Assembly: GCA_025358395.1 (NCBI GenBank)
Contig: JANYJT010000163.1
Location: forward strand, 1 to 6,722
Length of the DNA: 6,722 nucleotides
Direction of reading: 5' to 3'
From: Bacteroidia bacterium
GTDB taxonomy: Bacteria > Bacteroidota > Bacteroidia > Bacteroidales > Prolixibacteraceae
Shown here: positions 1 through 6,245 of the stretch, in pieces
How the letters are laid out: every line of letters begins with the position of its first letter
Numbering within the stretch: position 1 is the first letter of the stretch
Notes under the pieces: generated by a model
Seen by the model: only the letters and a program-made list of their open reading frames with translations
What the model was told of the DNA's origin: nothing
Databases searched by the model: none
Translations under genes and position numbers: made by a program

Positions 1-612
1 CCTGAACCTCAAAAGCGAAATCGTTCAGTTGTAAAATACTTGCTGATTGGATTGCCGCTTCTAGCTATTCTTTATTTTTTACCTCTTAATAAAAAACTCA
101 AACAAGGAGAGACCCGCGATCAACCGATTTCCAATACAGCTTCGTTATCAACAATCGATACTCCTACTCCACTAAGTTCCAGCGTTGCAGTTGAACCATC
201 ATTTGCTCCTTCTGAACCTAAAGTAGAAGCAAATCTTGCTACAAAGGATATCAAGGATGCGACAATATCGGCTGAAAAAGAACAATTTACAGTTCCTTCT
301 CTTGCCAATCACAAGGTAAATGAACCGGAAATTTCAAAGCCTGAAAAATCTACTGTCTTGACTACCAATTTTCAGCATTCAAATGGCAAATTTCATGTTG
401 TAGGCGGTTGCTTTAAAATAAGGGAGAATGCAGTTAAACAGGCAGATCGGCTTATAAATAAGGGATATCCTGCTGAGGTTTCAGTGATGCGTGGAGGGTT
501 TTACCGGGTTTCAGTTGAAAGCTACCAAACCAGAAAAGAGGCTGAACAAGGATTGGGAAAAATCTTGGAAGTTGATCCTGAAACCAATTACTGGTTAATG
601 GCAGACAGATAA
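1..612 (+). CDS. SPOR-domain membrane protein, C-terminal part (5' end outside window)
   Basis: The frame is open from base 1, so this is the last 203 codons of a longer gene. The first visible in-frame start-like codon (TTG at 40) is inside the membrane segment and is probably just leucine. Order seen: a short basic stretch (KRNR), one hydrophobic helix at about residues 10-29, a Ser/Thr/Pro/Glu-rich low-complexity linker to about 130, then a SPOR domain at about 131-200. The SPOR domain opens with FHVVGGCF, has a central GFYRVSV, and ends in NYWLM. SPOR domains bind denuded septal peptidoglycan, so the C-terminus should lie in the periplasm with the missing N-terminus in the cytoplasm. In Bacteroidetes this layout often follows CCDC81-type HU-like domains; that part cannot be seen here, so it is inference. 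The gene ends in tandem stops TAA TAG and converges on the dipeptidase gene 3 bp away. Confidence 0.85.
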   Translation, partial: PEPQKRNRSVVKYLLIGLPLLAILYFLPLNKKLKQGETRDQPISNTASLSTIDTPTPLSSSVAVEPSFAPSEPKVEANLATKDIKDATISAEKEQFTVPSLANHKVNEPEISKPEKSTVLTTNFQHSNGKFHVVGGCFKIRENAVKQADRLINKGYPAEVSVMRGGFYRVSVESYQTRKEAEQGLGKILEVDPETNYWLMADR

Positions 613-615
613 TAG

Positions 616-1854
616 TCAGAGACTTGCTGATTTTTGTACTTCCCGAAAGACCCTCATAAAATTCCCACCCCATATCTTTCTAATATCCTTTTCGGAATAT
701 CCTCTGCGAACAAGTTCAAGTGTGACATTACCCATTTGGCTCACATCCCGGCATCCGGATAAATCCCCACCACCGTCAAAATCAGTGCCAATTCCTACAT
801 AATCAATCCCGATTACTTTTACGATGTGATCAATATGGTCGACCATATCCTGAACAGTAGCAAGCTTGTTCGGAAATTTTTTGCCTGCTTCACGATATTC
901 TTTGTAAGCTGCTTTCGTTTGTTCATCATCTAAACCTTGAAAGTCGTTGTATTTTTTGCTTACAATAGCCATTATTGAGTCTCTTCCGGGGTTCGGATCC
1001 GGCTTCTTGACATAATCCGATAAAAAGCACATCTGAATGACACCCCCGTTTTTAGCCAATGCATGCAAGTCCTCATCCGTCAGATTTCTTGGATGATCAC
1101 ACACTGCGCGTGAACAGGAATGGCTTGCAATAATTGGGGCTTTGCTCATTTTGATCACGTCCATAAATGTTTCATCTGAGCTATGAGAAACATCAATGAT
1201 CATTCCAATCCTATTCATTTCTGCTACCACCTCCTTGCCAAAAGGTGAAAGACCGTGGTATTCAGCCCCCTTTTTCTTATCGGTTGATGAGTCACAAATA
1301 TCGTTGTTATAGGAGTGGCAAAGGGTGATGTATCTGATTCCCATTTTATAATATTTACGAACCATGGTAATATCATTCGCTAGTGCGTACCCATTCTCCA
1401 GTCCTATATATATGGCTCTCTTCCCTTCGTTCTTAAGCCTGTAAGCATCATCCGGAGTAAGGGCTATTTCTGCCAGCGAGCTGTTTTCATCTACACTTTT
1501 ACGAATTGCGGAGAGTATGTCCAATGCCTTCTTTTGTACAATGGCATTCCCCTCAGGTGTTCTAGGGCCCTGGCCCACAAAAACTGCAAAAAATTGGGCA
1601 TCAAGACCACCTTCTTTCATTCGGGGAAAATCAACTTTCGTCCCGGAGGAGGCTTGATCCTGTCTCTTTCCCAAATAAAATCCCTCCCGTAAAAGATTAA
1701 GCGGAGTATCTGAGTGTGTGTCTATTGTTAGAACTGATTTGTGAATTCGTGCCGCTTTTGCTTCAGTTGTTTCTTTACTAATAGCTGATGCTGACAAAAG
1801 CATTAATACAGCTAGTGTTGAACCCTGTAGAATCATTTTTCTCATTCTGCTCAT
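616..1854 (-). CDS. Secreted membrane dipeptidase (peptidase family M19)
   Basis: This 412-residue zinc dipeptidase is of the renal-dipeptidase type, which cleaves dipeptides, including some with a D-residue at the C-terminal side. The metal site is complete: H47 and D49 (DTHSD), bridging E153 (GLENG), H224 (DVSHSS) and H245 (ASHS). Substrate-site residues also match: H180, R256 in DHPRN, and D358 in IGTDFDGGG. The spacings E153-H180 (27) and H245-R256 (11) equal those of the human enzyme (E125-H152, H219-R230). An N-terminal signal peptide (MRK then a hydrophobic run, possible cleavage after SASA near residue 24) and the lack of a lipobox cysteine suggest a soluble periplasmic or secreted enzyme. 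ATG 1854 is used; in-frame ATGs at residues 4 and 7 are possible alternatives, and no Shine-Dalgarno decides between them. It lies 81 bp downstream of riboflavin synthase on the same strand. No good promoter is visible between them, so co-transcription is possible. Exact substrate is unknown. Confidence 0.93.
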   Translation of the reverse strand: MSRMRKMILQGSTLAVLMLLSASAISKETTEAKAARIHKSVLTIDTHSDTPLNLLREGFYLGKRQDQASSGTKVDFPRMKEGGLDAQFFAVFVGQGPRTPEGNAIVQKKALDILSAIRKSVDENSSLAEIALTPDDAYRLKNEGKRAIYIGLENGYALANDITMVRKYYKMGIRYITLCHSYNNDICDSSTDKKKGAEYHGLSPFGKEVVAEMNRIGMIIDVSHSSDETFMDVIKMSKAPIIASHSCSRAVCDHPRNLTDEDLHALAKNGGVIQMCFLSDYVKKPDPNPGRDSIMAIVSKKYNDFQGLDDEQTKAAYKEYREAGKKFPNKLATVQDMVDHIDHIVKVIGIDYVGIGTDFDGGGDLSGCRDVSQMGNVTLELVRRGYSEKDIRKIWGGNFMRVFREVQKSASL

Positions 1855-1936
1855 TTTTTGTAATTGGCGAAAAGGATAGATTTGTGCCTAAGTTCTATCT
1901 GTCTGTCAATCAATTTATTATACTCATATAAATAGA

Positions 1937-2542
1937 CTATTTACTGAATTCAGCTAACCTGCTCAGGTACTTCCCGATGATGTCGAACTCGAGATTGATC
2001 ACACTCCCTATTTGAAAAGTATGAAAATTGGTGTGTTCGTATGTATAGGGAATAATTGCTACCTGAAAGGAGTCCTTTTTAGAATTCACAACAGTCAGGC
2101 TTACGCCATTTACTGTGACAGATCCCTTTTCAACTGTCAGGTAACCCTGCCTTGCTTTTCCGGGATCAAAAACATAGGAAAAAGTGTAATACCAGCTTCC
2201 GTCTGACTCAACCACATCATGACATTTCGCTGTTTGATCGACATGTCCTTGAACGATATGCCCATCCAACCTGCCATCCATCTTCATGCTTCTTTCAAGG
2301 TTGACCTTATCTCCAATCTTTAAGAGTCCCAGATTTGTTTTGAGCAGCGTCTCTTTGATGGCAGTAACAGTATAATTACTTCCATCTTTACTTACGACCG
2401 TCAGACATACACCGTTGTGCGACAAACTCTGATCCACTTTCAGCTCTTGGGTAAAATCGCAGCTAAGTGTAAAATGAACATTTTCCTGATCTTTAATAAT
2501 GGATACAACAGTTCCCATCCCTTCAATTATTCCTGAAAACAT
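1937..2542 (-). CDS. ribE: Riboflavin synthase, alpha chain
   Basis: This enzyme converts two 6,7-dimethyl-8-ribityllumazine molecules to riboflavin plus the pyrimidine diamine, the last step of vitamin B2 synthesis, in the cytoplasm as a trimer. The 201-residue length is typical. Two tandem lumazine-binding domains are visible. The first (about 1-96) starts with the family N-terminus MFSGIIEGMG, including F2, and carries HNGVCLTV with C46. The second (about 97-190) carries VNGVSLTV with S148. The hinge RLDGHIVQGHVD has the paired histidines H95 and H100, matching E. coli H97 and H102. The end DIIGKYLSRL is also family-typical. The start is fixed by the conserved MFSGI beginning. No FMN riboswitch was recognised upstream. 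No other rib gene is in the window, so it stands apart from any riboflavin operon here. The symbol follows E. coli usage; other species call it ribB or ribC. Confidence 0.96.
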   Translation of the reverse strand: MFSGIIEGMGTVVSIIKDQENVHFTLSCDFTQELKVDQSLSHNGVCLTVVSKDGSNYTVTAIKETLLKTNLGLLKIGDKVNLERSMKMDGRLDGHIVQGHVDQTAKCHDVVESDGSWYYTFSYVFDPGKARQGYLTVEKGSVTVNGVSLTVVNSKKDSFQVAIIPYTYEHTNFHTFQIGSVINLEFDIIGKYLSRLAEFSK

Positions 2543-2843
2543 CTTTTTTGATATAAAAAATTTTACGAAGATAACAGTAATTCCAAATTCTAGAAGTTAT
2601 GTTCTTCCATATGGTTGGAAATAGTTATATTCATCCATAAATAATGCTTACAAATCGGTACTGCTTTGAACAATCTTGCTCCTTCCGTTGTTTGTATTTT
2701 CGTAAATGTAACATGTTAAATTATAAATACTTATAAAATAATATTTTTGAATGCATTTGGTGGACTTGCATCTCAAAATAGATAACATTTAGCTATTATT
2801 CTTTCATTTTACTATTAAAAAGGACTCCCTTAACCTTTTGAAT
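2543..2843. other. Divergent intergenic region between riboflavin synthase and the PorP-like gene
   Basis: This is 301 bp of AT-rich, apparently non-coding DNA. It must hold the promoters of both divergent genes unless they start further away. Seen in it: a perfect 10-bp palindrome TAACATGTTA (2709-2718), TTATAAA twice exactly 10 bp apart (2721 and 2731), short palindromes TTCTAGAA (2588-2595) and CCATATGG (2607-2614), and a TATTTTTG element on the plus strand. On the minus strand, TATCTTCG (2573-2566) is one mismatch from TAnnTTTG and 23 bp before the riboflavin synthase ATG, but has no well-spaced -33 TTTG. None of these is strong enough alone to call an operator. Confidence 0.6.
2742..2749 (+). 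promoter_or_regulatory. Possible -7 element upstream of the PorP-like gene
   Basis: TATTTTTG fits the Bacteroidetes -7 consensus TAnnTTTG and lies about 95 bp before ATG 2844. There is no TTTG about 19 bp upstream, so the match is only half a promoter. In AT-rich DNA it could be chance. Confidence 0.25.
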
Positions 2844-3791
2844 ATGAAAATACTTCGCCTTTGTCGGCCGGTCCTACTACCGGCAGTGATTCTGATTCTG
2901 CTTTCAGGTTACTCAAAAACTGTAAAAGCACAACAAGATCCCATCTATACTCAGTATCTGACCAATTTATTGTCGATTCAACCAGCCTACGCCGGCATCT
3001 CAGGTGTTCTTACGATTTCAGCATTGTCACGCGCTCAATGGGTGGGTTGGGAAGGAGCACCAAATTCGAATACTTTTACGATGCACCTTCCAATGAAGTC
3101 GTTCAACGTCGGACTAGGCCTTTCAATTGTTAACGACAAATGGGGTCCAATCCTGCAAAACGGAGTCTATGCTGACTACGCATACAGGATTCTCCTAAAG
3201 CCCCGACAATACCTGGCTTTGGGCATCAAAGCCGGCTTTAATACCTATCATGCCCGTTTTACAGATCTTGAATTGAATGATCCACTGGATCCCTCTTTTG
3301 CCCAGAATGTAAATTTTAAAATGCTGCCTAACGTCGGATTCGGGGCACTTTGGCACAGCGATATTTTTTTCGTCGGAGTTTCTATGCCGAAGTTATTTAA
3401 AAATAATATCGTTGACGACTCTGACAAAAAAGTGTACCGCGAGGTTCTGCACCTTTACGCCATGGGTGGCTATGTCTTTTTCATCTCTGATAATGTTAAA
3501 CTTAAACCGACATTTCTTTTCAGATGGAGCGAACAAACTCCTTCATACATCGACCTTGCAGGGAACATTCTACTTTACGAGAAGGTATGGTTTGGAGCGA
3601 CTTACAGGTTTAAAAATTCATATGCCCTCTCCTTCCAGTTCAATGTGAATTCTCAGCTACGATTTGGATACTCATTTGATTTGACTTCATTTCACCAGAA
3701 CATGATCAATTCGGGGACACACGAATTCACGATCAATTATGAATTCCAGAGCACCAGGAGAAACAAGAGATATGCGGCAAGGTATTTTTAG
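2844..3791 (+). CDS. PorP/SprF-family type IX secretion system membrane protein
   Basis: This is a 315-residue outer-membrane protein of the PorP/SprF family, whose members are type IX secretion components or accessory proteins for particular surface proteins. A signal peptide (basic start, hydrophobic core about 10-22, likely cleavage after VKA at 29) leads to the family-typical mature start QQDPIYTQYL and then IQPAYAG. Next come alternating hydrophobic, glycine- and aromatic-rich strands, such as the one beginning FNVGLGLSIVND and KPRQYLALGIKAGF, as expected for a beta-barrel. The end, with a run of basic residues and terminal RYF, is also usual. ATG 2844 is chosen over TTG 2838, six bases upstream, because it starts the signal peptide directly. 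No large gliding/adhesin gene of the kind often paired with such proteins is adjacent: upstream is divergent riboflavin synthase and downstream is a cytoplasmic TPR protein. It therefore looks like an orphan family copy. Its partner and specific role are unknown, so no symbol is given. Confidence 0.9.
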   Translation: MKILRLCRPVLLPAVILILLSGYSKTVKAQQDPIYTQYLTNLLSIQPAYAGISGVLTISALSRAQWVGWEGAPNSNTFTMHLPMKSFNVGLGLSIVNDKWGPILQNGVYADYAYRILLKPRQYLALGIKAGFNTYHARFTDLELNDPLDPSFAQNVNFKMLPNVGFGALWHSDIFFVGVSMPKLFKNNIVDDSDKKVYREVLHLYAMGGYVFFISDNVKLKPTFLFRWSEQTPSYIDLAGNILLYEKVWFGATYRFKNSYALSFQFNVNSQLRFGYSFDLTSFHQNMINSGTHEFTINYEFQSTRRNKRYAARYF

Positions 3792-3799
3792 ACGAATCT

Positions 3800-3844
3800 C
3801 AGGAAAATAGTCAATAGATAGATCTGAGTTTTGTACTATTCCTG
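3800..3844 (+). other. Imperfect hairpin just after the PorP-like gene
   Basis: CAGGAAAATAGT (3800-3811) can pair with ACTATTCCTG (3835-3844), giving 10 base pairs with a two-A bulge and a 23-nt loop. It starts 8 nt after the stop codon. An alternative, mutually exclusive pairing is CTCAG (3798-3802) with CTGAG (3824-3828), followed by TTTTG. It may help end or stabilise the PorP-like transcript, but the loop is long and no good T-tract follows, so it is not called a terminator. Confidence 0.4.
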
Positions 3845-3868
3845 GCTGCATCCGCCTGATATGCAGCC
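3844..3868 (+). terminator. Perfect 8-bp hairpin, possible terminator or mRNA 3'-end structure
   Basis: GGCTGCAT (3844-3851) and ATGCAGCC (3861-3868) form a perfect 8-bp stem with a 9-nt loop, 52 nt after the PorP-like stop codon. The sequence after it (CCAAAGTTATAA) is not T-rich, so a classical intrinsic terminator is not supported. A 3'-protecting structure or a T-tract-poor terminator remains possible. It abuts the preceding imperfect hairpin, sharing base 3844. Confidence 0.4.
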
Positions 3869-3892
3869 CCAAAGTTATAATTGACGATTCCC

Positions 3893-3910
3893 CTTCCGGA
3901 ATTCCGAAAG
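3893..3910. repeat. Palindrome upstream of the TPR-gene promoter
   Basis: The core CGGAATTCCG (3897-3906) is a perfect 10-bp palindrome. Allowing one mismatched pair, the symmetry extends to 18 bp (3893-3910, CTT...AAG). It ends 28 bp before the -33 box of the promoter at 3939. That position would suit a regulator site, but the role is inferred only from symmetry and location. No T-tract follows on either strand, so it is unlikely to be a terminator. Confidence 0.4.
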
Positions 3911-3938
3911 TGAAAAGTATCTGCACTCATTTTCTCAT

Positions 3939-3969
3939 TTTGCCAAAGAACTATTTATCTGTAAATTTG
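3939..3969 (+). promoter_or_regulatory. Bacteroidetes-type promoter for the TPR-ppk1 genes
   Basis: TTTG (3939-3942), a spacer of exactly 19 bp, and TAAATTTG (3962-3969) match the known Bacteroidetes primary sigma consensus (-33 TTTG, -7 TAnnTTTG) at every defined base. Transcription would start near 3975-3977, leaving a leader of about 25 nt before ATG 4000. This is the strongest promoter candidate in the window and it decides the start of the following gene. Confidence 0.75.
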
Positions 3970-3999
3970 GCTAAACTTGTGGTCGAAAAGTCGCATAAT

Positions 4000-6240
4000 A
4001 TGAACGAAGCGGAAATAAAATATAGTCACGACACAATTTGTAAGCTTCTTGCTGACAGAAAATTGAAACCAGCCTTCGATCTTCTCGAAAAAATGATAAG
4101 TGCCAACGGGTTGGGAGAATTCAGTGATCAACAGCTTGATTTGGAGCAGAATTACCGTTACATGCTTAAATATACCGTCGAAGGGATTTCAGACCCGGAA
4201 AGACAGAAAATATATCAGCACATTTTACTCTCCACTTTTGAATTGGCAGATAGTTGCGCTGATAGTTTGAAAATGAAATTCTCGACCTCTCTGGAGTATC
4301 AGAAAAAGCGTGGATTTGTTCGGATTTCCATTGAAAATATCTCTGATTATTTTGCTCAGATTGAATCTTTCCATGCAGAGAAAGAACTTCTTTCCTTAAT
4401 TGAAAATCCGTCACTTTACAAAAAGGCAGAACCTGAAGAGGAGAAACATCATCAAAAACTGATCAACCTTTTCTATCACTATTGGTTTAGAAATAAACTT
4501 TCAGCGGATGAGGTTATTGCTTTTAAAAGATTTCTTAGTAATGAGCACATTCCTCCTCTAGAAAAAGCTTTTCTTATCACCGCTCTAACCCTTGGCCAGC
4601 TTCATTTCTTTGATGAACAAAAGATTATGTTGCTCTTTGATGGCTATGATATTGATGAAGAAGAGGTTAATCAGCGAGCCCTGACCGGATTGATACTTTC
4701 ATTGTTTTACTATGATCAAAGGCTATTCCTTTTCCCTGCCATCTCTGGTCGTCTGACTTTGCTTAATGAAAGAATTATATTTCGACCACATCTTGAAAAA
4801 ATTATTTTGCAACTAATCGGTTCAAAAGAGACCGAAAAAATTCAACGAAAACTTCAGGATGAAATACTTCCTGAAATGATGAAATTGAGTCCAAATTTGA
4901 GAAATAAACTTAGTCTTGAGGCAATGCTTGGCGATTTGCTAAATGAGGATAAAAATCCGGAGTGGCAAGATATTTTAAAAGATTCGCCCGGATTTATGGA
5001 TAAAATGGAAGAGCTGAGTGATATGCAAATGAAGGGGGCAGACATTTTTATGACTTCTTTTGCAAATCTTAAAAATTTCCCATTTTTCAGCGAACTAACA
5101 AATTGGTTCATACCATTTTACCCCAATCATCCCCAACTAATTAGAAGTTCATCTGTGGATGATATGCCGGATAATCAAAAATTGTTCGACCTGCTACTGA
5201 AAACACCTGTTTTGTGCAACTCGGACAAATATTCCTTCTGTTTCAGCATGCAAACTATACCATTAGATTATAAAAAAATGATGTTCGATTCGTTATCTGC
5301 AGAATTTGATCAATTGAATGAAGCAGAAGATGAAGAGGACAGTTTTTCAAGGAATAAAAAAGCTGCTGCTGTATCAGGTCAATATATTAGGGATTTATAC
5401 CGTTTTTGCAAACTTCATCCTCAACGACAAGGAATGGAGGATATATTCTCCTGGTCATTTGATTTTCACAATAAAAAAGTATTTCAGGGATTGTTATATG
5501 AAGACAATCAGTTGCTGAGAAATATTGCTGAATTTTATTTTGCAAAAGATTATTACAAAGAGGCAGCAGAAATATATTCCATGCTGCTGGCGAAGGCTGA
5601 AGAAGCTGAGGTAATACAGAAACTTGCCTTCTGCCACCAAAAAATGGAAAATTTCGAACTTGCCCTCTCCTATTATCTGAAAGCTGACCTTTTCGATCAA
5701 AACCGTATCTGGAACCACAAGAAGATTGCGCTTTGCTACAGACACTTAAAGAATCCGGAACAAGCACTGAAATATTATTTGCAGGTGGTTGCCCTGGAAC
5801 CTGATAATCTTAGCCTCCATATTTCTATAGGACACTGCAGAATGGAGCTCAAACAGTATGATGAGGCATTGAAATCTTACTTTAAGGTTGAATACCTTTC
5901 GCCTGGCAATAAAAGGATTTGGAGACCTATCGGCTGGTGTTCACTTTTAGTTGGAAAGAAGCAGCAGTCTGAACAATATTTTAAAAAGTTAGTGGAAGAT
6001 TCACCAAATAAATTCGATTTGATGAACATGGGACACGTACAATGGTGCCTGGGAAAGAGAAAAATGGCTCTCAATTTCTACAAGCAAAGTATTAATGATG
6101 CTGAAATGTCTGAAAAGGAATTTATGGAATCATTTAATGAAGATCTGGAACATCTTATTCGGCAAGGGGTTGAATCAGATGATGTTCCAATTATGCTTGA
6201 TCAATTGAGATATGCCCTCGAAAAAGACCAAATCTCTTAA
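4000..6240 (+). CDS. Large cytoplasmic tetratricopeptide-repeat (TPR) protein
   Basis: This 746-residue protein has no signal peptide and no clear membrane helix, so it is probably cytoplasmic. The C-terminal part (about 505-703) holds about six TPR-like helical pairs: near 505-537, 538-569, 570-603, 604-637, 638-670 and 671-703. The best are 570-603 and 604-637, with the usual G/A-x-C-Y/R, Y-x-x-A-L-x-x-Y and L-x-P-x-N signature. The N-terminal 500 residues look helical and contain no domain I recognise; an acidic stretch (EAEDEED) lies near 435. The frame is open back to GTG 3910, but ATG 4000 is preferred because a consensus promoter sits inside that extension. TPR arrays bind partner proteins, so a scaffold or adaptor role is likely but the partner is unknown. 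The stop is 5 bp before ppk1, suggesting one transcript and perhaps a role connected with polyphosphate. No enzyme motif was seen. Confidence 0.88.
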   Translation: MNEAEIKYSHDTICKLLADRKLKPAFDLLEKMISANGLGEFSDQQLDLEQNYRYMLKYTVEGISDPERQKIYQHILLSTFELADSCADSLKMKFSTSLEYQKKRGFVRISIENISDYFAQIESFHAEKELLSLIENPSLYKKAEPEEEKHHQKLINLFYHYWFRNKLSADEVIAFKRFLSNEHIPPLEKAFLITALTLGQLHFFDEQKIMLLFDGYDIDEEEVNQRALTGLILSLFYYDQRLFLFPAISGRLTLLNERIIFRPHLEKIILQLIGSKETEKIQRKLQDEILPEMMKLSPNLRNKLSLEAMLGDLLNEDKNPEWQDILKDSPGFMDKMEELSDMQMKGADIFMTSFANLKNFPFFSELTNWFIPFYPNHPQLIRSSSVDDMPDNQKLFDLLLKTPVLCNSDKYSFCFSMQTIPLDYKKMMFDSLSAEFDQLNEAEDEEDSFSRNKKAAAVSGQYIRDLYRFCKLHPQRQGMEDIFSWSFDFHNKKVFQGLLYEDNQLLRNIAEFYFAKDYYKEAAEIYSMLLAKAEEAEVIQKLAFCHQKMENFELALSYYLKADLFDQNRIWNHKKIALCYRHLKNPEQALKYYLQVVALEPDNLSLHISIGHCRMELKQYDEALKSYFKVEYLSPGNKRIWRPIGWCSLLVGKKQQSEQYFKKLVEDSPNKFDLMNMGHVQWCLGKRKMALNFYKQSINDAEMSEKEFMESFNEDLEHLIRQGVESDDVPIMLDQLRYALEKDQIS

Positions 6241-6245
6241 CCTTC

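Noticed and set aside
452..673. Minus-strand open frame of 73 codons across the convergent junction
   Set aside because: It is antisense to the SPOR domain and overlaps the 3' end of the dipeptidase in another frame. Its translation has no recognisable family features.
1877..1884. TAGATTTG on the plus strand, matching the -7 consensus TAnnTTTG
   Set aside because: It points away from the dipeptidase start and into the antisense of riboflavin synthase. No plus-strand gene follows and no paired -33 box was found.
2543..2843. FMN riboswitch upstream of riboflavin synthase
   Set aside because: The leader is AT-rich and I do not recognise the conserved FMN-aptamer segments.
5387..5767. Minus-strand open frame of 126 codons inside the TPR gene
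   Set aside because: The TPR repeats on the plus strand are clearly the real coding sequence here. The antisense translation has no domain-like pattern.
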